A DNA stretch of 58,806 bases from Verrucomicrobiota bacterium (GTDB lineage: Bacteria > Verrucomicrobiota > Verrucomicrobiia > Limisphaerales > JAIPKD01): contig JAIPKD010000009.1 in NCBI GenBank assembly GCA_021733835.1, positions 1-58,806 of the forward strand, written 5' to 3'. Made by a program: the position numbers and the translations under genes. Below the pieces are notes generated by a model. That model saw only the letters and a list, made by a program, of their open reading frames with translations. It did no database searches and was not told the DNA's origin. Shown here one piece after another: positions 26,165 through 35,501 of the stretch. Positions within the stretch are counted from its first letter, which is position 1, and every line of letters begins with the position of its first letter.

Positions 26165-27448
26165 TCACCCTTGCGGGCGATCACTCAATTTATACAGCAT
26201 TTCGCCCGCCCTTTGCACCAATAAAATGCCCTCATCTTCTTTCGAGGCGAATTCTTCGGGATTTATTGTTCTGTAATCCCTATAACCGAGATTAATCCTT
26301 CTACAGACTTCCTCGGGTATACCCGTGGCAAGCGTTACCTTAGCCCGTGGAATCTCGACACCGTCTTCGAACCGTCCGGCACCCTTCAGATGAGTCGAGT
26401 GCGCAAGCACTCCCCAAGGATAATGCTTGAATTCCTCCCACCTATTCAAGAAGAAATCTCTGCAATGATACCCTATTTCCTCGATCAGCCGCCCGTGTGT
26501 CTTACTTATCTCGGTGATATGCGGCGCATAAATGATCAATTCCCCACCCTCCGCCAACACAGGCTCCAGTTTATACATGCACTTGGCGCCCGTCCACAAA
26601 TCGTCGTACATCTCGGGCGCACAGGATACAATTCTGCTAAACGCCTTATCTTTATACTTCACATGCAGTTCCGAAGATAGATCGGCGGCCTCAGACCACG
26701 CGAACTCGGGCGTTCCGGCAAACAGACCGGCGGCCTTCCCTTCATTTACAACAAGCCCGAAACAAAGCTTATCTACATTGATAAGCCTCGCCGCGGTGTC
26801 AACAACACGACGAACCGGCGTATCTTTCTTTCCGATTATCCCGATATTCGTAATCAATGCCCCGAGCCAATGAAAGAAATTAAGAATCCGCGGGCCGGCG
26901 ATCCCCGGAAAGAAATATTTGTTTCCGCCCGAAAAACCGACCACCTCGTGCGGGAAAACAGGGCCGATAACGATCAGTTGATCGTAATCGAAAACCAGTT
27001 TATTCAATTCCACGGGTACTTCCATCTCAAAAAGCCCCCCGGAAATCTCATGTATGTCATCCCTCGATAAAACACCGATCTGCGTCAACGCATCAGGATT
27101 ATCCCATTCATGATTGAAAAACCTCGTATTCCCATAGTCTTTTCTGCGTTCCTGAACGGTTATATCCAGCCGGCGGCATATCTCCTCTTCGGTCATCGGC
27201 CGGTGCGTACCCAACGCAACAAGCACATCCATACGCGAGACGATACCGCCGATGCACTTGCTCAACGCCTTGAAGACCGCGCCGACAGGCGCCGTCCTCG
27301 TACCATCCGGCACTATCAACAATACCCGGCGCCCCTCGAGATTCCGCTCCCCACAAGCCCTGGATACAACATCGAGCACCCAATCCTGCGTCAACGCAGC
27401 ACCCTCCGCCGCCACCTCGGATACCACTCGATCATCGCTATCGCTCAT
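26165..27448 (-). CDS. LarA-like nickel-pincer racemase family protein (DUF2088)
   Basis: 427 residues. LarA enzymes racemise or epimerise 2-hydroxyacids with a nickel-pincer nucleotide. Visible: VPDGTRTAP (48-54), His82 in LGTHRP, and HEVVGFSGGNKYFFPG in which His167 and Lys177 have the same 10-residue spacing as the catalytic His174 and cofactor-linked Lys184 of Lactobacillus LarA. It overlaps by 4 bases the preceding SDR dehydrogenase, suggesting epimerisation of a sugar acid plus oxidation. No cofactor genes (larB, larC, larE) are in the window. Confidence 0.85.
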   Translation of the reverse strand: MSDSDDRVVSEVAAEGAALTQDWVLDVVSRACGERNLEGRRVLLIVPDGTRTAPVGAVFKALSKCIGGIVSRMDVLVALGTHRPMTEEEICRRLDITVQERRKDYGNTRFFNHEWDNPDALTQIGVLSRDDIHEISGGLFEMEVPVELNKLVFDYDQLIVIGPVFPHEVVGFSGGNKYFFPGIAGPRILNFFHWLGALITNIGIIGKKDTPVRRVVDTAARLINVDKLCFGLVVNEGKAAGLFAGTPEFAWSEAADLSSELHVKYKDKAFSRIVSCAPEMYDDLWTGAKCMYKLEPVLAEGGELIIYAPHITEISKTHGRLIEEIGYHCRDFFLNRWEEFKHYPWGVLAHSTHLKGAGRFEDGVEIPRAKVTLATGIPEEVCRRINLGYRDYRTINPEEFASKEDEGILLVQRAGEMLYKLSDRPQG

Positions 27449-28251
27449 ATCGTCTGCGATAAAAACCCGCCATCGACTCGGAGGTCTATGCCGGTTACAA
27501 AGCCACTTGCTTGCTGAGACGCAAGGAACACGGCCGCGCCGACCAGCTCCTGCGACTCGCCAAACCTCGACATGGGGGTATGACCGAGTATCGATTGCGC
27601 CCGCGCGGTTGGCGTACCATCCTCGTTAAATAATAACCTGCGATTCTGTTCCGCCGGGAAGAAGCCGGGAGTGATCGAATTCACGCGCACGCCGGCAGGC
27701 GCCCATTCCCTGGCTAAAAACTTGGTGAGATTCAGCATTGCGGCCTTCGCCGCCGAATACGCCACGACCCGTGAAAGCGGCAAATGCCCCGCCACGCTGG
27801 CTATATTTATTATGCTACCCTTCTTTTCATCGCACATCATCGGGCCGAAGACCTGACAAGGGATCAACGCGCCGCCGATTAGATTCAGGTTATAGTTCTT
27901 ATTCCAGTCCTCGATCGCAACATCCTCGAACGGATGATCCGGGACAACCGTCGCTTTCGGATCATTCCCGCCGGCGGCGTTGACCAATATTGCGGGCGTA
28001 CCGAATAACTCCCGTACTTTGTCCTTAAGGCTTACGACACTCTCTTTTTCAACCACATCGGTCGTAATAAACCGCGCTTCGCCGCCGGCCTCCTTTATAG
28101 AATTCTCGCACGCCGCGCCCTTGTTTTCATTGCGTCCGACCACCGCCACCTTGGCGCCCGCGGCAGCAAGGCCTTTTGCTATAGCGCCGCCGAGCACGCC
28201 GGTGGCGCCGATCACCACCGCTACTTCGTCTTTTAAATTAAAAATATCCAT
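27445..28251 (-). CDS. SDR-family oxidoreductase, likely sugar-acid (D-mannonate type) dehydrogenase
   Basis: 268 residues. NAD(P) motif GATGVLGGAIAKGL, NAAGG, catalytic Ser in INIASVAG, and Tyr/Lys in VVAYSAAKAAML; the C-terminal GFVTGIDLRVDGGF is typical. Overall it resembles the SDR enzymes annotated as D-mannonate/fructuronate oxidoreductases in uronate breakdown, which fits the adjacent LarA-like enzyme. Substrate is inferred, not shown. Confidence 0.85.
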   Translation of the reverse strand: MDIFNLKDEVAVVIGATGVLGGAIAKGLAAAGAKVAVVGRNENKGAACENSIKEAGGEARFITTDVVEKESVVSLKDKVRELFGTPAILVNAAGGNDPKATVVPDHPFEDVAIEDWNKNYNLNLIGGALIPCQVFGPMMCDEKKGSIINIASVAGHLPLSRVVAYSAAKAAMLNLTKFLAREWAPAGVRVNSITPGFFPAEQNRRLLFNEDGTPTARAQSILGHTPMSRFGESQELVGAAVFLASQQASGFVTGIDLRVDGGFLSQTI

Positions 28252-28389
28252 ATCTAATCAACGTATTTTCCAATTGTAATGAAGCTAACAGAATAATCCG
28301 AATAGGGCAAAACATGTTTATGCAGACACTCATAAAAAATCCGAATCTCTTCTGGCTAACACCTGCGCAATTAGTTACTGTCTTGATAC

Positions 28390-29331
28390 ATGGTGTTATT
28401 GCCTAAACCTTATGTAGTATTTACGCACGAGAGTGACCTCGACGGTTTCGTTGCAGGCCACCTATTGCATCGCCTGGCGAAAATGCGGAACGAGGATCAT
28501 GTGCGATTCGAGGCCTATAACTATGAAAACTGGCCGAAACGCCTCCTTAATGAATCCGGCGGCTGGATATGCGACTTAGCCTTCGAACCGCGAATGGATA
28601 AACCGAACTGGCTCGTCGTCGATCACCATCCGCATAAAACAATACCCAAAGCCGTCAGCTTGATCCATGATTCAACAAAATCCGCCAGCCTCCTCGCCTG
28701 CGAGCTATGCAATAAATACGACATTCAAAACAGCGCTCTCGACAGGCTGGTGCATCTAACGAATATCGCCGACCTCTTCCTTGTCGATGACCCCGACTTC
28801 GACATCGCCTGCGACTACGCGAACCTGATCAAGACCTACGGGTTCTGGAATATGCATTCCATTATCAACGGCGAACTCGAACAGCTGCTCGACCACCCGC
28901 TCATCGAGGTCATGTCGACAAAACGCAAGGTCGAAGACCCAATCGGCTTCCAGTGGAGCCTGAAAAATATCATCCCTATTACACCTAACATAGGGTGTGT
29001 GAATCTCGTCGTAGGTAATTCAAACCTCCTTATCCATAAACTACTGCATCATGAGTCGGTTCCTTTCGATACACTCGTTACACTCACCCGAAGAAATCAG
29101 GGATCGGTAGCGGTCAGCCTCCGCAGCAAGAACGGCAAGGCGGCGGACATAGCGAAGAAACTCCACGGCGGCGGGCACCCGAACGCCGCAGGCGCCATCT
29201 TGCCGAGGTTCGTACAGCGGTTGCAAGACGGTATCGATTACCTGCGCAAGACCCTTGATCCTGCGCACCCGACAAATCCTCCGATCGAAAACCTCGAGAC
29301 TATTTTTGAGGAAATCGAATCAAGTAAGTAA
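28390..29331 (+). CDS. DHH/DHHA1-family phosphoesterase
   Basis: 313 residues. Metal-binding motifs HESDLDGFVAGHLLH and VVDHHPHKT (DHH), and the C-terminal DHHA1 glycine loop LHGGGHPNAAGAILP. Related proteins hydrolyse short RNA, pAp or cyclic dinucleotides. It precedes rph and prmA in the same direction, 40 bases before rph, fitting an RNA-related role, but the substrate is open. Confidence 0.85.
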   Translation: MVLLPKPYVVFTHESDLDGFVAGHLLHRLAKMRNEDHVRFEAYNYENWPKRLLNESGGWICDLAFEPRMDKPNWLVVDHHPHKTIPKAVSLIHDSTKSASLLACELCNKYDIQNSALDRLVHLTNIADLFLVDDPDFDIACDYANLIKTYGFWNMHSIINGELEQLLDHPLIEVMSTKRKVEDPIGFQWSLKNIIPITPNIGCVNLVVGNSNLLIHKLLHHESVPFDTLVTLTRRNQGSVAVSLRSKNGKAADIAKKLHGGGHPNAAGAILPRFVQRLQDGIDYLRKTLDPAHPTNPPIENLETIFEEIESSK

Positions 29332-29371
29332 ACTAATTTACTAATTAAAACTACGAATCGATATTGAGTTT

Positions 29372-30136
29372 ATGAATGAGTCAGAACAACCCTTCCGCCA
29401 CGATAAACGCAGGCCCGACCAATTGCGCCCCGTTTATTTTCAGAACGACATCGCACCGCACGCGCTCGGCTCCACCCTTATCCAATGGGGCAACACGAAA
29501 ATCATCTGCGCCGCCTCCGTAGATGAATCGATACCCAGATGGAAGAAAGAACAGGGAATCCCCGGAGGTTGGCTGACCGCCGAATACTCGATGCTCCCGT
29601 ACTCAACGCATCAGCGGAAAACACGTGAAATCAGTCGCGGCAGAATCGAAGGCCGATCGCAAGAGATTCAACGGCTCATCGGCCGATCCCTGCGTACTTG
29701 CGTCGACCTCGAAAAAATCGGACAACGCACGGTCTGGGTAGACTGTGACGTGCTCCAGGCCGACGGCGGCACACGCACCGCCTCCATCACGGGCGCATAC
29801 GTCGCTATTGCAATCGCATTCCAAAAAATGCTGTCCGATAAACTACTCGAGGAAAACCCAATTATCTCCAACATCGCGGGAGTCAGCGTCGGTATCGTGG
29901 ATAAAGAGCCTTTGCTCGACCTATGTTACGCGGAAGACTCCACCGCCGAGGTCGATATGAACCTGGTCATGAACGACAAAGGCCAATTCATTGAACTCCA
30001 GGCATCAGGCGAACAAGCGACCTTCTCTTCCGAAGAACTCGATGCACTGATCACTCTAGGCAAGAAAGGTCTCGATCAATTGTTCAAGGCGCAAAAGACC
30101 GCTATTACCGAAGCTGCCACTTCCCTCGAGCAATGA
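29372..30136 (+). CDS. rph: Ribonuclease PH
   Basis: Phosphorolytic 3'-exonuclease trimming tRNA ends. 254 residues, with the RNase PH signatures GWLTAEYSMLPYSTHQR, GRSQEIQRLIGRSLR, VDCDVLQADGGTRTASITGA and LDLCYAEDSTAEVDMNLVM. It overlaps prmA by 4 bases (ATGA). Confidence 0.95.
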   Translation: MNESEQPFRHDKRRPDQLRPVYFQNDIAPHALGSTLIQWGNTKIICAASVDESIPRWKKEQGIPGGWLTAEYSMLPYSTHQRKTREISRGRIEGRSQEIQRLIGRSLRTCVDLEKIGQRTVWVDCDVLQADGGTRTASITGAYVAIAIAFQKMLSDKLLEENPIISNIAGVSVGIVDKEPLLDLCYAEDSTAEVDMNLVMNDKGQFIELQASGEQATFSSEELDALITLGKKGLDQLFKAQKTAITEAATSLEQ

Positions 30137-31047
30137 CACCGAAAAGTCTGGTACACGTACAAATCACAACGAACCTAATTGCCGAAGACGCCGTTGCCGC
30201 GCTCCTCGAGAAGGCGACTGCGCAGATACCCGTATCAAACACGCCGGAAGGTTCTAACATCACTTTCGTATCGGTTTACCCGCCTGCAAATGCCTTCAAC
30301 GAAAAGAAATTACGGAAGCAACTCAAGGACGAATTACGCATTCTCCAAAGCGCAGGCGTGGACACCTCGCCCTCGAAGATTTCCATCAAAGTACTACCCG
30401 CAACAGACTGGAACCGCGCTTGGAAGAAACATTTTAAATCGTTTGAAATCCAGTCCGAACTCTTAATAAAGCCGAGCTGGAGCCAGCGCAAGCCTCGGAA
30501 GAATCAGAAGCTCATCGTCCTAGACCCCGGCCTCAGTTTCGGGACAGGGCAACATCCCACCACCTGGTACTGCCTATACCAGATGGTCAAACTCTCAAAA
30601 AACAAGGGCTCATTCCTTGACGCCGGCACGGGCACGGGAATTCTCTCCATCGCCGCCGCAAAGCTCGGTTTTTCTCGCATCCACGCATTTGACAACGATC
30701 CAGACTCGACCAGGATCGCCACGCAAAACGCCGCAGACAACGGTGTCGGCGATCTCATCTCGTTTAAAACGAGGGACTTAGATAAATTGAAGCCGGTCGT
30801 CAAACCACAGTTCGATCTCATCTGCGCCAACATCGAGGCAGGTCCGATCATATCAAACGCCGAAGCCTTGGCATCGCGGTTGAAGCCCAAGGGCGCGCTT
30901 ATCGTGGCGGGCGTTCTCACATCACAATTCGACGAGGTCGAATCCAAGTTCATGAAACACGACCTCGAACCGATCGACCACCATATCGACGGCCAATGGC
31001 ACTCGGCCACGTTCATTCACATCGGAGTCACTCCAACGAAGAACTAG
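30133..31047 (+). CDS. prmA: Ribosomal protein L11 methyltransferase
   Basis: 304 residues. N-terminal substrate-recognition domain, then the SAM domain: LDPGLSFGTGQHPTTWYC, FLDAGTGTGILSIAAAKLG and LICANIEAGPI. Trimethylates L11; the N-terminal half is less conserved, so related protein methyltransferase roles cannot be excluded. Its 3' end overlaps the opposite gene by 20 bases. Confidence 0.88.
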   Translation: MTPKSLVHVQITTNLIAEDAVAALLEKATAQIPVSNTPEGSNITFVSVYPPANAFNEKKLRKQLKDELRILQSAGVDTSPSKISIKVLPATDWNRAWKKHFKSFEIQSELLIKPSWSQRKPRKNQKLIVLDPGLSFGTGQHPTTWYCLYQMVKLSKNKGSFLDAGTGTGILSIAAAKLGFSRIHAFDNDPDSTRIATQNAADNGVGDLISFKTRDLDKLKPVVKPQFDLICANIEAGPIISNAEALASRLKPKGALIVAGVLTSQFDEVESKFMKHDLEPIDHHIDGQWHSATFIHIGVTPTKN

Positions 31048-32272
31048 CCTCGGATTCGTCATCGGCGTCCAAGAGGTAAAGGAACACTTCGGACGCATGC
31101 CAGGTATGCGGTGCGGCTAGGCTCTCCGAAACATATCGGTCGGAGACCGGGCGTATCCCCTCGTAGTCGGCCTGGCTGGCGCGCTTTTCCCAGGTAAGCG
31201 GATAATCCCGGTTACTGATTGGACTGCGCTTGAGTCCGTGGAAGTGATCACAGGCCCAGCCCAGGTATGGATAATTGCCGCGGTTATCCGCATCGCCTCC
31301 CGCTACATACGCGTCTTTGTAGTCCATCCAAAACAGCGCCGAGTACGAATCCTCGATCATCGGCGCTACATACGGGTCTCGCAGTCCCAGCGCCGTCAAA
31401 CCATACTTCAGCCACTTGGTCTGATAGACGGGGTGCTCGGAGAAGTCTGTACGCCCTCGGATATATGTCCCATTTTCGCCCTCGGTCTCGAAGCGGCGCG
31501 CTTGTTCGAGAACCCGGGGCACAAGTGGATGGTTTGTATCACTCACCATCGAGACCAAGAATAAGACCTGACCAAGGTTGTCCGCCTCGGTCTCGCCTGC
31601 ATTGTTACGATCGAAAACTTCGTCCAACTCGAGTATCCAGTCTCTAATAACATCGATGTTTCCTGTGGCGCGCAAACACAAGGCCATCATGGCCGCGTCG
31701 CGATACCATGGCTTGGAATACACGAAATAGTTGGGTACCGGTTTGCCGTTGATAACGTTTACTAGAAGCTCCTGATGAAGCACACGCAGCACCTGCGGAT
31801 AACGGTTGTCGCGGAATAACGGCAGGTTAAGTAAATGCCGCGTGCCGTCGACAACACACACGTCGCCGTCTGCATCCTCGATCCAAACCCCTCGCTTGTC
31901 CTCGAATATACGAACCGTCTCGTTATCTGTCGTAGTAATGAATACGCTGTAATCAGGCGGTACGATGCACTCGGACGCCACGGGCCATTTTGCCAATCGT
32001 TTCCCGGTAATCGGCTCCAGCAGCACTCCGTCTTTGTAGAGGAGCTTCGTGCGCGGCCCCATGCCGAACAGGAAGAAATCGACATCCGGCAGTTCCCGCG
32101 TCCCGCCGAACTCCTCACGAAACCTTTCAAGCTCGGCGCGGTAGCCGGCCAACCGTCTCTCGGCAGATGCGGCCGCCTCGGAACCGGAGGAAGCTTCCTT
32201 TGCCGAGACTCCGGAATACGCACAGGCCAGCACGAGAACACCGATTGCGATACATTGATTTTTTTTCTTCAT
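31028..32272 (-). CDS. Exported protein of unknown function, glycoside-hydrolase-like (alpha/alpha barrel?)
   Basis: 414 residues. The signal region contains VLACAYSGVSA, readable as a lipobox (VLAC) or a signal peptidase I site. The middle and C-terminal parts have helical segments with aromatic/acidic residues (YSKPWYRDAAMMALCL, TEADNLGQVLFLVSMV, YPYLGWACDHFHGL), reminiscent of six-hairpin glycosidases. No family was firmly recognised. It converges with prmA and stands alone. Confidence 0.7.
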   Translation of the reverse strand: MKKKNQCIAIGVLVLACAYSGVSAKEASSGSEAAASAERRLAGYRAELERFREEFGGTRELPDVDFFLFGMGPRTKLLYKDGVLLEPITGKRLAKWPVASECIVPPDYSVFITTTDNETVRIFEDKRGVWIEDADGDVCVVDGTRHLLNLPLFRDNRYPQVLRVLHQELLVNVINGKPVPNYFVYSKPWYRDAAMMALCLRATGNIDVIRDWILELDEVFDRNNAGETEADNLGQVLFLVSMVSDTNHPLVPRVLEQARRFETEGENGTYIRGRTDFSEHPVYQTKWLKYGLTALGLRDPYVAPMIEDSYSALFWMDYKDAYVAGGDADNRGNYPYLGWACDHFHGLKRSPISNRDYPLTWEKRASQADYEGIRPVSDRYVSESLAAPHTWHASEVFLYLLDADDESEASSSLE

Positions 32273-32468
32273 AAGTATAACTTCTCCCCGAATTCTAAGA
32301 TAACTGGGTGAGCTGTGAACAGTAGTTTTAAGTTTTAAGTGATTAAGGGCAGAAGGATGGGTTATAGCATATTTAAACGAGCGCTAACGAAAAGCTGAGG
32401 CTCGCGGCGAAGCCACATTGCCTCCAGCGCATGGCATTGGGCCATTCTTTAAATGTTTGGGATAGCCG

Positions 32469-33212
32469 TCAGTCATTTAACCTTGCTGCTTCAGTCGCGA
32501 TGTGTCCAGCTAGCGAAGTAATAAATGTCTTTAAGCTAGTCATTCGGAAAATATTACAAAATTCTCCGGTTTCCGACGCGTTACGCGGAGAGGCTATCAA
32601 GCTCGCAGCTGTATATAGCCGCTCTTTCACAAGTTTCTGGCAAAGCAGGTCATAACGTTCTAGGTAGGACGCCCCTTGAAACTCTTTGAAAATCTCGAAG
32701 TGTGGAGACTCCGATCGAACCGGTGTCCGAGACTTGGGAGCATCTTCGACCAGCATCAACCACCCGACGAACGGTCGCGGTTGGTCGCCAAAGGCGCCTT
32801 CACGATAGGCTGTCCAAAAATCGTGCGCCGTTCCGATGGCTTCTTCGGTTCGGTTGTTGAAATTGTTTCCAAACGATGGGCCGACCTGGCTCTTCAGTTC
32901 GATGGCCGCGATCAACTGGCTGTCTTGAACCACAAGCAAATCCCATAGCTTCGTTGGCCGGAAATAGCCGGGGAGCGTGAGAACGGCACGCTCAAGATAA
33001 ACTTCCGCGTTTGGCAAACCATTGGCTCGAACAATATCGCGAATAAGGGAAATAAACCCATCCATGTTCTTACCTGCCGTAACCCCCGCTCGTTCGCCTT
33101 GATCTGCTTTCCCGGATTCAATCTGTTTCTGTCGGGCTGCCTCACGGTTACCCCAGAAAGCCTTGATCGCCTCCCGTGCTTTCCCTTTAAAATCTACCAG
33201 TTCCAATGCCAT
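32469..33212 (-). CDS. Type II restriction endonuclease, XhoI/PaeR7I family
   Basis: Predicted to cut CTCGAG. Family segments: [80 protein letters not shown]. The Asp in KLWDLLVV with ELK makes a PD-(D/E)XK nuclease site. The start is set at ATG 33212 ([10 protein letters not shown]), matching PaeR7I; the frame is open to GTG 33245, which would overlap the methylase. It follows the methylase stop by 4 bases. Confidence 0.88.
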   Translation of the reverse strand: MALELVDFKGKAREAIKAFWGNREAARQKQIESGKADQGERAGVTAGKNMDGFISLIRDIVRANGLPNAEVYLERAVLTLPGYFRPTKLWDLLVVQDSQLIAAIELKSQVGPSFGNNFNNRTEEAIGTAHDFWTAYREGAFGDQPRPFVGWLMLVEDAPKSRTPVRSESPHFEIFKEFQGASYLERYDLLCQKLVKERLYTAASLIASPRNASETGEFCNIFRMTSLKTFITSLAGHIATEAARLND

Positions 33213-33216
33213 AGGT

Positions 33217-34950
33217 CTATTTCCCGTTTCCTCCGACAGCAGCACGCTCTTTTTCAGATAAATTGTAGAGTGAAAACACAGCCTCGTTGCAGGCTATGGG
33301 GTCGCGCAATTGAGCTGCCTCGATAAGGCGGCGCCGCTGCAAATTGTCCACCAACTCCCATTTCGGCAACCGCAAGCGACGCAGATACTGCGATTGGAAG
33401 CGGAGGTAGCCACCTCGCATTTGTGTTGAGTATGTCGCGATAAACAGTCGGGTTAGGCTGGAAAGCAGAATCGCTTGAAGCGCACGTAAATCCCATTCGT
33501 CGGATGTGATGAAGTAAAGATTGTGGTGAGGATAGAGTTCGCCCGACTCATAGACGATATGTGCCTCCCCTTTAATGTCCGGAATCAGAAGCTTCGGACG
33601 GGCGGCCAACTCCGGCCAAATGCGATCGATCGTCCGATACCACCTTTCGGGAGCCCTTTTTGCACAGTGGCGGCCTGCTATAGCTTGTTTCCTTGCTTCA
33701 AGGTAGCTTCGGAGACGCGGATATTTCTGAAGATCGACTAGCCTGCCATCGTCTGCGAAGGGATTGATCACGCCCAAGCCTCGCCACTTCACTTCACCGC
33801 TTAGAATATCTTTGGTTGTCGCCAGCCGGAGCTTCCGGTCATCTTCAACGTCTAGTGATGCGAATGGCGCGATGAAGCACTTGTCAGCGCCAGTTGCAAC
33901 GCCAATCCCAATCTGACAACCCACGGATTCAATTGACGGGAAATTCGCTTCTATTCTGCGCAACAGGTCGATTTGATCGCCGGATTCCAATATCCACGGT
34001 TCCATTCCTTCCCGCTGCACCATCGCAGGCTTAAAGAAGTTTCGTCCAATGCCTGGATCGTCTTGCTCGATAGCATCAACGATATTGTTGAAAACAGAAC
34101 GGGAAATCTCTGGGCGGTGAACAGTCGCAGTTGGCTTGTTTCCAGAGCGATTAAAAATCGTGATCGCCGGGTAGGCGGTGACTTCTTCGGTGAATGCTGC
34201 GGTTCCGACCATATCCACATAAACGGCAAGGTGATAATCCCGTGACACAAATGAACGCAGCGGGCCACCATAACGGTTTTTCATCCACCGGTCAGAACAG
34301 ATGAATCCAAGCGCACCAGTCGAATTTAGTAGTGAAAGCGAGCGCTCAAAAAATGGAATGTAGAGGTCGGCCCGGTCATACAGAGTTAAATACCTCATTT
34401 TGTATTCGGACAACAATGGCGCCGGAATAAGTTCCTGGCGAACGTAGGGTGGATTGCCTACCACAAAATCGAAGTCAGCCTTGAACGGTTCCAGTAAAAA
34501 ATCACCCTGCGTAAGCCAGGTTTCGGTTAACCGCTGGGCAATATCATTTGGGAGAAATTGGCAAAGTCGCTTCAGCGCCTTAAGCTTAGTTTGCTGAAAT
34601 GTTTCGCGGTGGAGCTCGACGGCACAGATGCATTTCTTCAAGGTCTCGAATGATGGAGTGATCCCGTTTATTACAAGTGATTCGAATAGCCGGTCGATGA
34701 TGTGCAGGAGAAAATCACCTCCACCGAATGCTGGTTCAAGAATGCGGAATTCGTAAAGCGGCTTGCCTGCCTTATAGCCTAGTAAATCAAGGATGAATTC
34801 AACAACTTCTGATTTTGTGTACACAGAACCGTGCGATCTGCATTTATCATCTGTTGAAAGCTGGTCAACCGCACACTCCACATCTTTGCTCACCGCAAAG
34901 GTTAATGTATTTTCTCCTTCGAAAAGTGATAACTGTATGGATTGATTCAC
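33217..34950 (-). CDS. Adenine-specific DNA methyltransferase of the XhoI-like restriction-modification system
   Basis: 577 residues, Eco57I/M.PaeR7I-like. SAM motif [13 protein letters not shown] near residue 75, catalytic NPPY in [15 protein letters not shown] near residue 170; the C-terminal third is a target-recognition region. Expected to make N6-methyladenine in CTCGAG and protect the host. GTG start with a weak ribosome site. Upstream lie two palindromes that may control transcription. Methylase first, nuclease second, in one operon. Confidence 0.9.
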   Translation of the reverse strand: MNQSIQLSLFEGENTLTFAVSKDVECAVDQLSTDDKCRSHGSVYTKSEVVEFILDLLGYKAGKPLYEFRILEPAFGGGDFLLHIIDRLFESLVINGITPSFETLKKCICAVELHRETFQQTKLKALKRLCQFLPNDIAQRLTETWLTQGDFLLEPFKADFDFVVGNPPYVRQELIPAPLLSEYKMRYLTLYDRADLYIPFFERSLSLLNSTGALGFICSDRWMKNRYGGPLRSFVSRDYHLAVYVDMVGTAAFTEEVTAYPAITIFNRSGNKPTATVHRPEISRSVFNNIVDAIEQDDPGIGRNFFKPAMVQREGMEPWILESGDQIDLLRRIEANFPSIESVGCQIGIGVATGADKCFIAPFASLDVEDDRKLRLATTKDILSGEVKWRGLGVINPFADDGRLVDLQKYPRLRSYLEARKQAIAGRHCAKRAPERWYRTIDRIWPELAARPKLLIPDIKGEAHIVYESGELYPHHNLYFITSDEWDLRALQAILLSSLTRLFIATYSTQMRGGYLRFQSQYLRRLRLPKWELVDNLQRRRLIEAAQLRDPIACNEAVFSLYNLSEKERAAVGGNGK

Positions 34951-34978
34951 CGTTCTTTTTTGCCCAACATTTACTTAC

Positions 34979-34993
34979 TAGGAAAATTTCCTA
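34979..34993. promoter_or_regulatory. Palindrome upstream of the methylase, site 1
   Basis: TAGGAAAATTTCCTA, 7-1-7 perfect. It shares the core AGGAAA...TTTCCT with site 2 and lies 29 bases before the methylase start. Confidence 0.45.
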
Positions 34994-35013
34994 CTATGTT
35001 GATATATATCGAT

Positions 35014-35037
35014 AAACCAGGAAAACTTTCCTGGTTT
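35014..35037. promoter_or_regulatory. Palindrome upstream of the methylase, site 2
   Basis: AAACCAGGAA-AACT-TTCCTGGTTT, perfect 10-bp arms. Between the sites lies GATATATATC (35001-35010), a -10-like element. The right arm recurs at 35491-35500. Confidence 0.45.
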
Positions 35038-35501
35038 GACATAGCATAGTAAAGTGTATGAATCAGTACAGAAGGAGTCAAGACGGTAAAGGCAAATTCT
35101 TCAGGTGGATGGATAACAGGATGCGGCCCAAAGACCGTTCCATCACTGTCAGCGAACACGAGCAAATGCACATGGTTCGAAGCAACGACGAAGTTGAGAA
35201 CCTTCAGACTATACCGCTTCTTTGCCTCGAAAAGCCACGCAGGCCAGCGGCGCCGATCCTGCGCAAATTTGAGCGGGAATTCCCGCTTGTGGCAACGATG
35301 GGTGAGGTGCCAGACACGATTAGGCAGATAATGGCGATTGGCTCTTGGCATGCAAATAACTTAGCACTTCAATTTTCGGTTGGAAAAGGAGCCTTAACGC
35401 TTCTCAGGAGGTTATATTTTCGCACAACATCCCCGCGCTTCATCACTTACTCTGGTCCGACCCGACACGAAGGAGATTAATCATTTCATATTCCTGGTTT
35501 A

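Larger units (their letters stand above)
34971..35351 (-). pseudogene. Truncated REP-associated tyrosine transposase (RAYT/IS200-like)
   Basis: The first 65-70 residues match RAYT proteins: MPRANRHYLPNRVWHLTHRC, WLFEAKKRYSLKVL and the HUH motif NHVHLL (His60, His62). After residue 70 (about position 35142) similarity stops, and the rest, including the helix with the catalytic Tyr, is missing. The frame then runs into the palindromes before the methylase. It is a dead remnant, but marks past activity of a REP-mobilising enzyme. Confidence 0.8.

Noticed and set aside
35058-35480. 140-codon plus-strand frame beside the methylase, considered as a controller protein
   Set aside because: It is antisense to the recognisable RAYT remnant and has no helix-turn-helix pattern.
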